DNA of 64,000 nucleotides from Actinomadura craniellae (GTDB taxonomy: Bacteria > Actinomycetota > Actinomycetes > Streptosporangiales > Streptosporangiaceae): the NCBI RefSeq assembly GCF_003289645.1, contig NZ_QLYX01000001.1, positions 744,001 through 808,000 on the forward strand, in the 5' to 3' direction. Numbering within the stretch: the stretch's first letter is position 1; each line of letters begins with the position of its first letter. Made by a program: the position numbers and the translations under genes. The notes beneath the pieces are model-generated. The model saw nothing but the letters and a program-made list of their open reading frames with translations. It was not told the DNA's origin and did not search any database. Shown here piece after piece: positions 16,204 through 25,191 of the stretch.

Positions 16204-16729
16204 CCGGCTGGTGGACGTCCTGTTCTGGATCGCCGTCGTGTTCCTCGTCGGCGTGTACGTGTCGTGGCGGGCCACCCGGCTGGACCGGCTGCACGTGCGG
16301 GTGGAGACCGCCCGGGCCGCGCTGGACGCCGCGCTGGTCCGCCGGGCCGCGGTGGTGCTGGAACTGGCCGCCTCCCGGCTGCTGGACCCGGCCACCAGCC
16401 TGGTGCTGGCGACCGCCGCGCACGAGGCCCGGACCGCGGACGCGGAATCCCGGGAGTTCGCCGAGAGCGACCTGTCCCGGGCCTTGCGCGCGGTCTCCGA
16501 GCAGCCGGACTTCCGGGCCACCGTGGTCGAGCGGGGCGACGGCCCGGCCCTGCTGGACGAGCTCGACGCGGCCGTCCAGAAGGTGACCTTCGCCCGGCGG
16601 TTCTACAACGACGCCGTGGCCGCCACGCTGATCGCCCGGCGCAAACTGCTGATCCGGATGCTGCCGCTGGCCGGGAACGCCCCGGCGCCGGGGTTCTTCG
16701 AGATCGACGACGCGCCGCCGCAACTGTGA
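16196..16729 (+). CDS. LemA-like single-pass membrane protein
   Basis: A 177-residue protein with one N-terminal transmembrane helix (VLFWIAVVFLVGVYV, about residues 7-22) and a helical body. The C-terminal pattern RRFYNDAV-x-ATLIARR and FFEIDD resembles LemA proteins, whose function is unknown. The GTG start lies inside the end of pimA; GTG 16211 is an alternative five codons later. A conserved membrane protein occupies the same place after pimA in mycobacteria (Rv2609c), so a role connected with PIM assembly is possible but unproven. Confidence 0.75.
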   Translation: MPSRLVDVLFWIAVVFLVGVYVSWRATRLDRLHVRVETARAALDAALVRRAAVVLELAASRLLDPATSLVLATAAHEARTADAESREFAESDLSRALRAVSEQPDFRATVVERGDGPALLDELDAAVQKVTFARRFYNDAVAATLIARRKLLIRMLPLAGNAPAPGFFEIDDAPPQL

Positions 16730-16813
16730 ACCAGCCCATGATCGGCCGGTAACCGGCCCGACGGGTCAAAGGCGTCCGCTACTCTCCGAAGCCGGTAGCG
16801 GAAAGGGTTGATT

Positions 16814-17836
16814 GTGCGCATTGCCATGCTTCGTACGGCCGCCATTCTCGGCGCCGTCACCCTGGCGGGCGTGTCGGCCTGCTCGGAGGACGGGCGCAAG
16901 GCCGTCCCGCCGGTCAGCCCGGGCACCACCACTCCCACGCCGACCCCCACGCCGACGCCGCCCGCCACGCACCCCTTCACCGGCGGCCGGACCGGGCTGC
17001 AGAACCCGGTACTCGCCGTGAAGATCGACAACACCCGTCCCGCCCACCCGCAGGAGGGCCTGCGCTCGGCCGACATCATCTACGTCGAACAGGTCGAGGG
17101 CGGCGAGACCCGGCTGATGGCGATCTTCTCCTCGAAGCTGCCGCGCCGGGTCGGCCCGGTTCGCAGCGCCCGGATCTCCGACCTGCACATCCTGAGCGCG
17201 TACGGCCGGCCGGCCTTCGCCTTCTCCGGCGTGCAGAGCAAGATGAAGCCCTACATCCGGCGGTCGAAGCTCTACGACATCTCCCAGGACAACGGCGGCA
17301 GTTCCTACTTCCGGGTGGGCGGTGGCCGGTCGATCCCCTACAACCTGTTCAGCAGCCCCCGGGCCCTGCTCGCCCAGGCGCCGAAGGCGTCCGGACCCCG
17401 CAACATCGGCTTCCGCTTCGGCCCCGCCCCCGAGGGCGGCAAGCCCCGCACCAGCTTCACCGCCCGCTGGCCCTCAGAGACCATGGGTTTCCGCTGGTCG
17501 GCCGCCCAGAAGCGCTGGCTGTCGTCGCACAGCGGGCGGAGCAACACCGCCGCCGAGGGCGGGGTGCTGGGCGGGCAGACGATCGTCGTCCAGTACGCCA
17601 AGACCACCCGGTCGCGGTTCCACGACTTCCTGGGCTCCTACACGCCGCTGATCCATACCACCGGCACCGGCCGGGCCACCGTGCTGCGCGACGGGAAGGC
17701 CTACGACGCCCGGTGGTCCCGGCCGAACGAGGAGTCCGGCACCACCTTCACCACCGCCGCCGGCGCCCCCATGACCTTCGCCCCCGGGCAGGTCTGGGTG
17801 GTGCTGGTCAACGACGGCCCGCCGCGGATCCCCTGA
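16814..17836 (+). CDS. DUF3048 (YerB-like) lipoprotein
   Basis: A 340-residue exported lipoprotein. The signal peptide ends in GVSAC with the candidate lipidated Cys at residue 23, followed by a Thr/Pro repeat linker (PTPTPTPTP). The DUF3048 domain starts at about residue 60 (LAVKIDNTRPAHPQEGL) and includes GPVRSARISDLHI, where members of the family have conserved Arg and Ser residues. Function is unknown. GTG 16814 is favoured by AAAGGG 6 bases upstream. It appears to be a single gene between the PIM block and pdxS. Confidence 0.88.
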   Translation: MRIAMLRTAAILGAVTLAGVSACSEDGRKAVPPVSPGTTTPTPTPTPTPPATHPFTGGRTGLQNPVLAVKIDNTRPAHPQEGLRSADIIYVEQVEGGETRLMAIFSSKLPRRVGPVRSARISDLHILSAYGRPAFAFSGVQSKMKPYIRRSKLYDISQDNGGSSYFRVGGGRSIPYNLFSSPRALLAQAPKASGPRNIGFRFGPAPEGGKPRTSFTARWPSETMGFRWSAAQKRWLSSHSGRSNTAAEGGVLGGQTIVVQYAKTTRSRFHDFLGSYTPLIHTTGTGRATVLRDGKAYDARWSRPNEESGTTFTTAAGAPMTFAPGQVWVVLVNDGPPRIP

Positions 17837-17862
17837 CCCGGCGGTCTCCGGAGGACGGCGCG

Positions 17863-17892
17863 TCGAACACTGCAACGAGCAGGCAATATCAT
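17863..17892 (+). promoter_or_regulatory. Candidate pdxS promoter
   Basis: TATCAT (17887-17892) with TCGAAC (17863-17868) 18 bases upstream. The sequence around it is more AT-rich than the surroundings. The -35 match is weak. Confidence 0.35.
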
Positions 17893-17932
17893 GGAAAGGT
17901 CCATGTCGTCCGCTCATGTGAGGTAAAAACCG

Positions 17933-18862
17933 GTGTCCACTGACAGTTCCGCTCCCGTCGAGTCCGCAGCCCCGACCGCCGCCGCGACCGGGACCGCCCG
18001 GGTCAAGCGCGGGATGGCGGAAATGCTCAAGGGCGGCGTGATCATGGATGTCGTCACCCCCGAGCAGGCCAAGATCGCCGAAGACGCGGGTGCCGTCGCC
18101 GTCATGGCCCTGGAACGGGTGCCCGCCGACATCCGGGTGCAGGGCGGCGTGGCCCGGATGAGCGACCCCGACATGATCGACGGCATCATCGAGGCCGTCT
18201 CGATCCCGGTGATGGCCAAGGCCCGCATCGGCCATTTCGTCGAGGCCCAGGTCCTCCAGGCGCTCGGCGTCGACTACATCGACGAGTCCGAGGTGCTGAC
18301 CCCCGCCGACGAGGCGCACCACATCGACAAGTGGGCCTTCACCGTCCCGTTCGTCTGCGGCGCCACCAACCTCGGCGAGGCGCTGCGCCGCATCGCCGAG
18401 GGCGCGGCCATGATCCGCTCCAAGGGGGAGGCCGGCACCGGCAACGTCGTCGAGGCGACCCGGCACATGCGGCAGCTCCGCGCCGAGCTCAAGCGGCTCA
18501 CCACGCTCGACGAGACCGAGCTGTTCGTCGCCGCCAAGGAGCTGCGCGCCCCCTACGAGCTGGTCAAGGAGGTCGCGCAGGCCGGCCGGCTGCCCGTGGT
18601 GCTGTTCACCGCCGGCGGCATCGCCACCCCCGCCGACGCGGCCATGATGATGCAACTCGGCGCCGAAGGCGTCTTCGTCGGCTCGGGCATCTTCAAGTCC
18701 GGCAACCCCGCCCAGCGCGCCGAGGCCATCGTGAAGGCCACCACCTTCCACGACGACCCCGACGTCCTGGCCAAGGTGTCGCGCGGGCTGGGCGAGGCCA
18801 TGGTCGGCATCAACGTCGACACCCTGCCCGAGTCCGAGCGGTACGCCGGCCGGGGTTGGTGA
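17933..18862 (+). CDS. pdxS: Pyridoxal 5'-phosphate synthase, synthase subunit
   Basis: PdxS builds pyridoxal phosphate from ribose 5-phosphate, glyceraldehyde 3-phosphate and ammonia supplied by PdxT, as a dodecamer of TIM barrels. The 309-residue product shows [19 protein letters not shown], the segment [14 protein letters not shown] with its Lys, and [12 protein letters not shown] with the second active-site Lys. The first 25 residues are a Ser/Ala-rich extension. GTG 17933 has GAGG about 9 bases upstream. Its partner pdxT is 825 bases downstream with one unrelated gene in between. Confidence 0.97.
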   Translation: MSTDSSAPVESAAPTAAATGTARVKRGMAEMLKGGVIMDVVTPEQAKIAEDAGAVAVMALERVPADIRVQGGVARMSDPDMIDGIIEAVSIPVMAKARIGHFVEAQVLQALGVDYIDESEVLTPADEAHHIDKWAFTVPFVCGATNLGEALRRIAEGAAMIRSKGEAGTGNVVEATRHMRQLRAELKRLTTLDETELFVAAKELRAPYELVKEVAQAGRLPVVLFTAGGIATPADAAMMMQLGAEGVFVGSGIFKSGNPAQRAEAIVKATTFHDDPDVLAKVSRGLGEAMVGINVDTLPESERYAGRGW

Positions 18863-18992
18863 CCGGGCCGGTTTCTTCTCCCCGCCTCTCCACAGCGCGT
18901 GCCGCGCGGGTTACGCTGGCCGCGCGGCCGGGCGGGACCGGGCTGGTCGGGGGTGACCGAGGTTCGCGAACGGCCCGCGGAAGGGGACGTGC

Positions 18993-19607
18993 ATGGTGTG
19001 GTCGGTGGCGCTGGCCTGCGTGATCGCGGGTGATCCCGCCACGGTGTTCCGACCGGGGTTGACCCCCGATCCGGCCGCCGCGGCCGGGCTGGCGCACCGG
19101 CTCTACCCGGCGGCCAACCTCGTCGAGACCGGCGACACCATGCTCGACTTCGCCCTCTGGCCCTACCAGGACGAGCTGTTCGTCGGCGTGTACGAGGACG
19201 CCCTGCTCGTCTGCGACCGGCGGCTGTTCTGCCTCGACGACGACGCCCGCCGGGTCGCCGACACCATCGCCGCGGCCCTGCCCGAGGCGAACTGCGGGGT
19301 GCTGGTCCTGCACTCGGTGATCTCCGGTTGCTGGTGGCGCTGGTACGAACGCGGCGAACTGCTGCGCGACGTCTTCGTCACCGTCGAGGACGGCGTGGTC
19401 GTCGACCAGGGCGCGCGGCTGGCGGCCGAGGAGCCGTACTGGAAGTCGGTCGACGCCGACGGGCTGGACGTCCCCCTGCCGTTCGACCCCGAGGAGTTCG
19501 GGCTGGAACTGGCCCGCACGCACCTGTTCGGCCGCGGCCTCGCCGATCGCGGCGACGACGGTTTCCTGCCCCTGGAACTCCCGGTCCGAAGGTTCAAACT
19601 CGGCTGA
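18993..19607 (+). CDS. Uncharacterised actinobacterial protein between pdxS and pdxT
   Basis: A 204-residue, acidic, probably soluble protein with no signal peptide. It contains the tryptophan-rich stretch [20 protein letters not shown] and [10 protein letters not shown]. From memory it resembles a family of similar-length actinobacterial proteins of unknown function (possibly DUF6928), but I am not certain. AAGGGGA precedes the ATG at good distance. Its insertion between the two subunits of PLP synthase suggests cotranscription with them; in M. tuberculosis a thioesterase gene sits at the same place, so this slot is variable. Confidence 0.7.
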   Translation: MVWSVALACVIAGDPATVFRPGLTPDPAAAAGLAHRLYPAANLVETGDTMLDFALWPYQDELFVGVYEDALLVCDRRLFCLDDDARRVADTIAAALPEANCGVLVLHSVISGCWWRWYERGELLRDVFVTVEDGVVVDQGARLAAEEPYWKSVDADGLDVPLPFDPEEFGLELARTHLFGRGLADRGDDGFLPLELPVRRFKLG

Positions 19608-19687
19608 GAGCAGCGCGGGGTGATGGGAAGACCGGTTCGACCGGTGGCGTTGAATTACATCGTCCGCATTCTTGGGAAGGGCCCTTT

Positions 19688-20305
19688 GTGACGGCTTTGC
19701 CGACGATCGGTGTGCTCGCGCTCCAGGGCGACGTGCGCGAGCATGCGCGCGCGCTGGAGGCCGGCGGGGCGCGCACCCTGGCCGTGCGCCGGCCGGAGGA
19801 ACTGGAGCGTGTCCACGGGCTGGTGATCCCGGGTGGGGAGTCGACCACCATGTGGCGGCTGGCCCGGACGTTCGACATGCTCGAACCGTTGCGCAAGCAC
19901 CTGGGGGCGGGGCTGCCCGCCTACGGGTCCTGCGCCGGGATGATCCTGCTCGCCGACCGGATCATCGACGGCGCGCAGGGGCAGGAGACCGTCGGCGGCA
20001 TCGACATGGTCGTGCGCCGTAACGCGTTCGGGCGTCAGGTCGACTCCTTCGAGTCCGACATTTCCCTGCCGGAGCTGGGTGATCCGCCGTACCATGCCGT
20101 TTTCATCCGCGCACCGTGGGTGGAGTCCGTCGGGGCCGGGGTCCGGGTGCTCGGGCGCGCCGAAGGGGGCGGCGGCGCCGGTAGGATCGTCGCGGTCCGT
20201 CAGGGGCGCCTGATGGCGACGGCCTTTCATCCCGAGTTGACGGGCGATTTCCGGGTGCACCGGTACTTCGTCGATCTGGTGCGTCGGGCGATGGAGGAGG
20301 ATTAA
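19688..20305 (+). CDS. pdxT: Pyridoxal 5'-phosphate synthase, glutaminase subunit
   Basis: Class I glutaminase that feeds ammonia to PdxS. The 205-residue protein has the family start [14 protein letters not shown], the [10 protein letters not shown] loop, the nucleophile Cys in YGSCAGMIL and the His/Glu pair in AFHPEL, so the catalytic triad is complete. GTG 19688 is preceded by GGGAAGG; the frame is open further upstream over the preceding gene but without a start of that quality. yebC begins 3 bases after its stop. Confidence 0.96.
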   Translation: MTALPTIGVLALQGDVREHARALEAGGARTLAVRRPEELERVHGLVIPGGESTTMWRLARTFDMLEPLRKHLGAGLPAYGSCAGMILLADRIIDGAQGQETVGGIDMVVRRNAFGRQVDSFESDISLPELGDPPYHAVFIRAPWVESVGAGVRVLGRAEGGGGAGRIVAVRQGRLMATAFHPELTGDFRVHRYFVDLVRRAMEED

Positions 20306-20308
20306 CGA

Positions 20309-21058
20309 ATGTCCGGCCATTCCAAGTGGGCGACGACGAAGCACAAGAAGGCGGCTCTCGACGCCAAGCGGGGCAAACTCTTCGCCAAGCTGATCAAGAA
20401 CATCGAGGTGGCCGCGCGGACCGGCGGCGGCGACCCCGACGGAAACCCCACGCTGTACGACGCCATCCAGAAGGCGCGCAAGAACTCCGTGCCGCTCGAC
20501 AACATCGAGCGCGCCCGCAAGCGCGGTGCGGGCGAGGAGGCCGGCGGCGCCGACTGGCAGAACATCACCTACGAGGGTTACGCCCCCGGCGGGGTGGCCG
20601 TGCTGATCGAGTGCCTCACCGACAACCGCAACCGGGCCGCCTCCGAGGTCCGCACCGCGATGACCCGCAACGGCGGCAACATGGCCGACCCGGGCTCGGT
20701 GTCGTACCTGTTCAACCGTAAGGGCGTCGTGATCGTCCCCAAGGACGGGGCCAGCGAGGACGACGTGATGCTCGCGGTGCTGGACGCCGGCGCCGAGGAG
20801 GTCAACGACCTCGGCGAGTCCTTCGAGGTGATCTGCGAGGCGGGCGACATGGTGGCGGTCCGCAGCGCACTCCAGGAGGCCGACATCGACTACGAGTCGG
20901 CCGACGCCAACTGGCTGCCCAGCGTCACGGTCCCGCTCGACGAGGACAACGCCAAGAAGGTGTTCCGGCTGATCGAGGCGCTGGAGGACTCCGACGACGT
21001 GCAGGACGTCTTCGCCAACTTCGACGTCGACGACGAGGTCCTGGCCAAGCTGGGCTGA
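20309..21058 (+). CDS. YebC/PmpR-family protein (TACO1-like)
   Basis: A 249-residue member of the YebC family, starting [20 protein letters not shown], the invariant signature. Family members are reported as transcription regulators or, more recently, as factors helping ribosomes through proline stretches; which applies here is not known. It lies 3 bases after pdxT and before an acetyltransferase and ruvCAB, the usual neighbourhood. Confidence 0.95.
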   Translation: MSGHSKWATTKHKKAALDAKRGKLFAKLIKNIEVAARTGGGDPDGNPTLYDAIQKARKNSVPLDNIERARKRGAGEEAGGADWQNITYEGYAPGGVAVLIECLTDNRNRAASEVRTAMTRNGGNMADPGSVSYLFNRKGVVIVPKDGASEDDVMLAVLDAGAEEVNDLGESFEVICEAGDMVAVRSALQEADIDYESADANWLPSVTVPLDEDNAKKVFRLIEALEDSDDVQDVFANFDVDDEVLAKLG

Positions 21059-21074
21059 CGGGTACGGTCGGACG

Positions 21075-22241
21075 GTGAAGATCCGACCACTGCACCAGGG
21101 TGACCTCGACGCGGCCGCCGACAACGATTTCCGGGCGTTCTCCTGGCCGTCCGCCGCCGACCGGGAGGAGTGGGGGCATCGGGCCGCCCGCTCCGTGCGC
21201 GACGGCCTGTACCTCGGCGGTTTCGACGGCGACCGGCTGGTCGCGTCCGCCCGGATCCTCGACCTCGCCCAGTGGTGGCATGGGCGCGCGGTCCCCATGG
21301 CGGGCATCGCCGGGGTGAGCGTCGCCCCCGAGGACCGCGGCCGGGGCGCCGGGCGCCGGATCATGGCCGCCGTGCTGGAACGGTGCGGCGCGCTGGGCAG
21401 CCCGCTGTCGGTGCTGTTCCCGGCCACCACCCCGCTCTACCGGGAGTTCGGCTGGGAGCACGCCGGTGCCCAGCACGTCATCGGCCTGGCCGCGGAGGGG
21501 CTGCGCACCCTGGCCGCCGAGCCGGTGCCGGTCCGGCGGCCGGGCCCGCAGGACGCCGCCGAGGTGGCCGCCGTCCTGCGGCGGGTGCACGCTGCGGCCG
21601 CCGACTGCGGCCCGCTCGACTGGGGCGAGGACGAGTGGCGGCTCCGGCTCGACGAGCCCGGCGGCCGGTTCCGCTACCTGGCCGACGACGGTTTCCTGTC
21701 CTATCGCTGGATCCGGGACGGCGCGGCCCTGGAGGTCGACAAGCTGGTGGCGGGCTCGGAGCGGACGCTGCGCGCGCTGTGGGCGATCGTCGGCTCCGGC
21801 TCGTCGATCGCCCGCACCGTCGAGGTCCGCGCCGCCCCGCACGACCCGGTCCTCTGGCTGGTCCGCGAACGCCCCGACGACGAGGTGCGGCGGCACCCCT
21901 GGATGCTGCGCGTGGTGGACGCCCCCGCGGCCGTCGCCGCCCGCGGCTTTCCCGCCGGGGTGGACGTCTCCGCCCCACTGGTGATCGAGGACCCGCTGTG
22001 CCCCGGGAACACCGGCTCCTGGCGGCTGACGGTCTCCGGCGGCGCGGGCGGGCTGGAACCCGCCGGTGCGGCCGCGGAGCGGGCGGTCCGGCTCGGCCCC
22101 CGCGGGCTGGCCGCGCTGTACGCCGGCGCCCCGGTGGGGGTCCTGCGCCGGTCGGGCCTGCTGGGCGGCGGCGACCCGGGCACCGACGCCGCACTCGGCG
22201 CGGCCTTCGGCGGTGTCCCCTTCACGCTCGACGCCTTCTGA
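21075..22241 (+). CDS. Eis-like GNAT N-acetyltransferase
   Basis: A 388-residue protein of the Eis type, built of two GNAT folds and a C-terminal sterol-carrier-like domain. The acetyl-CoA loop is VSVAPEDRGRGAGRRIM near residue 80 and is followed by LFPATTPLYREFGWEHAG, a diagnostic Eis motif. The chain ends in Phe; in mycobacterial Eis the C-terminal carboxylate takes part in catalysis. Eis acetylates aminoglycosides and other amines, so self-resistance or amine detoxification is possible, but the substrate is unknown. It starts at GTG 16 bases after yebC. Confidence 0.88.
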   Translation: MKIRPLHQGDLDAAADNDFRAFSWPSAADREEWGHRAARSVRDGLYLGGFDGDRLVASARILDLAQWWHGRAVPMAGIAGVSVAPEDRGRGAGRRIMAAVLERCGALGSPLSVLFPATTPLYREFGWEHAGAQHVIGLAAEGLRTLAAEPVPVRRPGPQDAAEVAAVLRRVHAAAADCGPLDWGEDEWRLRLDEPGGRFRYLADDGFLSYRWIRDGAALEVDKLVAGSERTLRALWAIVGSGSSIARTVEVRAAPHDPVLWLVRERPDDEVRRHPWMLRVVDAPAAVAARGFPAGVDVSAPLVIEDPLCPGNTGSWRLTVSGGAGGLEPAGAAAERAVRLGPRGLAALYAGAPVGVLRRSGLLGGGDPGTDAALGAAFGGVPFTLDAF

Positions 22242-22322
22242 GCCGGGCCGGCGCCTCCTCGCCCGGTACGGCGGGATGTTCCGGTAGCGTGGGGCCGAAC
22301 ACATGATCGAAAGGGGTGGGGC

Positions 22323-22862
22323 GTGCGGGTGCTCGGCATCGACCCCGGGCTCACCCGGTGCGGGGTCGGAGTGGTCGACGGCGCGCCCGGCGCGCCCCTC
22401 ACCCTGGTGCGGGTCGGCGTGGTCCGGACCAGCCCGGACGACGACCTCGCGGCCCGGCTGCTCGGTATCGAACAGGGCATCGAGGAACTGATGGACGAGG
22501 TGCGCCCCGACGCCGTCGCGGTCGAGCGGGTCTTCGCCCAGCACAACGTGAGCACCGTGATGGGCACCGCACAGGCCGGGGCCGTCGCCATCGTGGCCGC
22601 CGCCCGGCGCGGGCTGCCGGTCGCCCTGCACACCCCCAGCGAGGCGAAGGCCGCGGTCACCGGCAGCGGCCGGGCCGACAAGGCCCAGGTCACCGCGATG
22701 GTGACCCGCCTGCTGCGGCTGGACGCCCCGCCCCGCCCGGCCGACGCGGCCGACGCGCTCGCGCTGGCGATCTGCCATCTGTGGCGCGGCGGCGCGCAGT
22801 CCCGGATCGAGGCCGCCCGGCTGGCCGCCCGCAGCCGGATGAAGGGGAGCAGCGGAAGGTGA
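22323..22862 (+). CDS. ruvC: Holliday junction resolvase RuvC
   Basis: Cuts Holliday junctions symmetrically during recombinational repair. The 179-residue protein has Asp7 in [14 protein letters not shown], the Glu in [11 protein letters not shown] and the C-terminal Asp cluster in [13 protein letters not shown], the catalytic acidic residues. AAAGGGG precedes the GTG start. Its stop overlaps the ruvA start (GTGA), so ruvC-ruvA-ruvB form a tightly coupled operon. Confidence 0.96.
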   Translation: MRVLGIDPGLTRCGVGVVDGAPGAPLTLVRVGVVRTSPDDDLAARLLGIEQGIEELMDEVRPDAVAVERVFAQHNVSTVMGTAQAGAVAIVAAARRGLPVALHTPSEAKAAVTGSGRADKAQVTAMVTRLLRLDAPPRPADAADALALAICHLWRGGAQSRIEAARLAARSRMKGSSGR

Positions 22863-23473
22863 TCGCTTTCGTCAGCGGCCGGGTGGCCGCGACCGGGCCG
22901 GATGCCGCCGTCGTCGACATCGGCGGCGTCGGGCTGTCCGTGCAGTGCACTCCGGCGACCCTGGCCGGGCTGCGGGTGGGCGAGGAAGCCCGGGTGGCGA
23001 CGTCGCTGGTGGTCCGCGAGGACTCGCTGACCCTCTTCGGCTTCGCCGACGACGACGAGCGCACCGTCTTCGAACTGCTCCAGACGGCCAGCGGGGTGGG
23101 CCCCCGGCTGGCCCTGGCCATGCTCGCCGTGCACTCCCCGGACGCGCTGCGGCACGCGGTGGCCACCGAGGACCTGACCGCGCTGATCAGGGTGCCGGGC
23201 ATCGGCAAGAAGGGCGCGCAGCGCATCGTGCTCGAACTCAAGGACCGGCTGGGCGCGCCGTCCGGGGCCCCCGCCGACGTGCCCCGTCCCGCCGCGGCCG
23301 TGGCCTGGCGCGACCAGGTCCAGGCCGGGCTGGTCAACCTCGGCTGGTCGGCCCGCGACGCCGAGGGCGCGGTGGACGCGGTCGCCGCCGACCTCGCCGC
23401 CGGACCCGACGGCGAGGCCCCGCCGGTCGCCGTCCTGCTCAAGGCCGCCCTCAAGAAGCTGAGCCGCCCGTGA
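22859..23473 (+). CDS. ruvA: Holliday junction DNA helicase subunit RuvA
   Basis: Binds the four-way junction and loads RuvB. The 204-residue product starts [20 protein letters not shown] (OB domain), has two helix-hairpin-helix motifs ([17 protein letters not shown] and [20 protein letters not shown]) and the C-terminal three-helix domain that contacts RuvB (about 155-204). It overlaps both ruvC and ruvB by 4 bases. Confidence 0.96.
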   Translation: MIAFVSGRVAATGPDAAVVDIGGVGLSVQCTPATLAGLRVGEEARVATSLVVREDSLTLFGFADDDERTVFELLQTASGVGPRLALAMLAVHSPDALRHAVATEDLTALIRVPGIGKKGAQRIVLELKDRLGAPSGAPADVPRPAAAVAWRDQVQAGLVNLGWSARDAEGAVDAVAADLAAGPDGEAPPVAVLLKAALKKLSRP

Positions 23474-24519
23474 CCCACGACCCCGAGGATCGGATCGTCT
23501 CGCCGGTCGTGGCCGGGGACGAGCAGGCGGTCGAGGCCGCCCTGCGCCCCAAGCGGCTGGCGGAGTTCGTCGGCCAGGAGCGTGTCCGCGAGCAGCTCTC
23601 CCTGGTGCTGCAGAGCGCGCTGCGGCGGAACCGGCCGCCCGACCACATCCTGCTCAGCGGGCCGCCCGGCCTCGGGAAGACCACCCTGTCGATGATCATC
23701 GCGGCCGAGCTGGGGAAGCCACTGCGGATCACGTCCGGGCCGGCCATCGAGCGGGCGGGAGACCTGGCGGCGGTGCTGTCCACCCTCTCGGAGGGCGAGG
23801 TGCTGTTCCTCGACGAGATCCACCGGATGGCCCGGCCCGCCGAAGAGATGCTCTACATGGCGATGGAGGACTTCCGGGTCGACGTCGTCGTCGGCAAGGG
23901 CCCCGGCGCGACCGCGATCCCGCTGGACATCGCCCCGTTCACGCTGGTCGGAGCCACCACCCGGGCGGGCATGCTGCCCGGCCCGCTGCGCGACCGGTTC
24001 GGCTTCGTCGCGCACATGGACTTCTACGAGCCGGCCGAACTCGAAGTGATCATCGACCGGTCGGCGGGCCTGCTGGACGTGCGGATCGACGCCGAGGCCG
24101 CCACCGAGGTGGCGGGCAGGTCGCGCGGCACGCCCCGGATCGCCAACCGGCTGCTGCGCCGGGTCCGCGACTACGCGGAGGTCCGCGCCGACGGCCGGGT
24201 CACCCCGGAACTGGCCCGGGCGGCGCTGGAACTGTATGAGGTGGACGAGCGCGGCCTCGACCGACTCGACCGCGCCGTCCTCGGCTCGCTGCTGCGGAAG
24301 TTCGGCGGCGGGCCGGTCGGGCTGTCCACGCTGGCGGTCTCGGTGGGGGAGGAGCCCGAAACCGTCGAGGTCGTCGCCGAGCCGTTCCTGGTCAGGCAGG
24401 GGTTGCTGGCCCGGACGCCGCGCGGCCGGATCGCCACCCCCGCGGCCTGGACCCACCTGGGCCTCACCCCGCCAACACCATCGCCGGCGGCGGGTACCCT
24501 TTTCGATGTTGACGAATGA
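23470..24519 (+). CDS. ruvB: Holliday junction branch migration ATPase RuvB
   Basis: AAA+ motor of branch migration, 349 residues. Walker A is [15 protein letters not shown], Walker B FLDEIHRM, sensor 1 in LVGATTRAG and the arginine-finger region GPLRDRFGF. The winged-helix C-terminus includes [20 protein letters not shown], which binds DNA. It begins at GTG in a GTGA overlap with ruvA. A small hairpin (ATCCGG / CCGGAT, 24520-24538) directly follows the stop. Confidence 0.96.
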   Translation: MTHDPEDRIVSPVVAGDEQAVEAALRPKRLAEFVGQERVREQLSLVLQSALRRNRPPDHILLSGPPGLGKTTLSMIIAAELGKPLRITSGPAIERAGDLAAVLSTLSEGEVLFLDEIHRMARPAEEMLYMAMEDFRVDVVVGKGPGATAIPLDIAPFTLVGATTRAGMLPGPLRDRFGFVAHMDFYEPAELEVIIDRSAGLLDVRIDAEAATEVAGRSRGTPRIANRLLRRVRDYAEVRADGRVTPELARAALELYEVDERGLDRLDRAVLGSLLRKFGGGPVGLSTLAVSVGEEPETVEVVAEPFLVRQGLLARTPRGRIATPAAWTHLGLTPPTPSPAAGTLFDVDE

Positions 24520-24582
24520 ATCCGGGTGAACTCCGGATCGGGCGGCGCCGGGAACTTTCCATCTCGCCGGATCGTCGCGCCT

Positions 24583-24611
24583 TTGCCGGAGTCACACGTA
24601 CTCTCTACACT
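24583..24611 (+). promoter_or_regulatory. Probable promoter of yajC-secD-secF
   Basis: TTGCCG (24583-24588) and TACACT (24606-24611) are separated by 17 bases, each with 4 of 6 matches to the vegetative sigma consensus. The expected start near 24618 gives a leader of about 90 bases before yajC. Confidence 0.5.
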
Positions 24612-24706
24612 TCGGGACTTGGTCGCCGCCCTTCGTCGGCGGTTCCCCGGTGTCGCCGTGCCGGCGACGGATCGGGTCCTCGATATCGGAAGGAATGCCC
24701 CGTCTC

Positions 24707-25156
24707 ATGGGCACTGACATGAACGTTCTCGCGGAGCAGGCTCAGGGCGGCAACCCGATCGTCAGCCTGATGCCGCTGATCCTCATCGCCGTGGCCTTCT
24801 ACTTCTTCCTGATCAGGCCGCAGAGCAAGCGCCGGCGCGAGCAGATGGAACTGCAGAACTCGGTCGAGCCCGGCAGCCGCGTCCTGACCACCAACGGCAT
24901 GTACGCCACGGTCGCCGAGGTGGACGACGACGGCGTCACCCTGGAGATCGCCCCCGGGGTGGAGGCCCGCTTCGTCAAGCAGGCCATCATGCAGGTCATC
25001 AAGGACGACGTCGAGGACGATGACGACGCCGACGACGACGAGACCGAGCTGGCGGAGACCGACGCGGCCGACGAGACCGCCAAGGCCGACGCGGCCGACG
25101 AGGTTGACGAGGTCGATCTCGCGAAATCCGGCGACAAGGCTGTGAAGAAGCCCTGA
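24707..25156 (+). CDS. yajC: Preprotein translocase accessory subunit YajC
   Basis: Small membrane partner of SecDF. About 149 residues with one transmembrane helix (SLMPLILIAVAFYFFLIRPQ, about 20-39), a basic turn QSKRRREQM and a YajC cytoplasmic domain (NSVEPGSRVLTTNGMYATVAEV). The C-terminal third is a highly acidic, Ala/Asp/Glu-rich tail, longer than in E. coli but common in actinobacteria. GGAAGGA at 24688-24694 favours ATG 24707; ATG 24719 is possible. It leads the yajC-secD-secF group. Confidence 0.9.
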   Translation: MGTDMNVLAEQAQGGNPIVSLMPLILIAVAFYFFLIRPQSKRRREQMELQNSVEPGSRVLTTNGMYATVAEVDDDGVTLEIAPGVEARFVKQAIMQVIKDDVEDDDDADDDETELAETDAADETAKADAADEVDEVDLAKSGDKAVKKP

Positions 25157-25191
25157 CGACCGGGCGACGACGGCAAAGTTAGGCGATCCAG

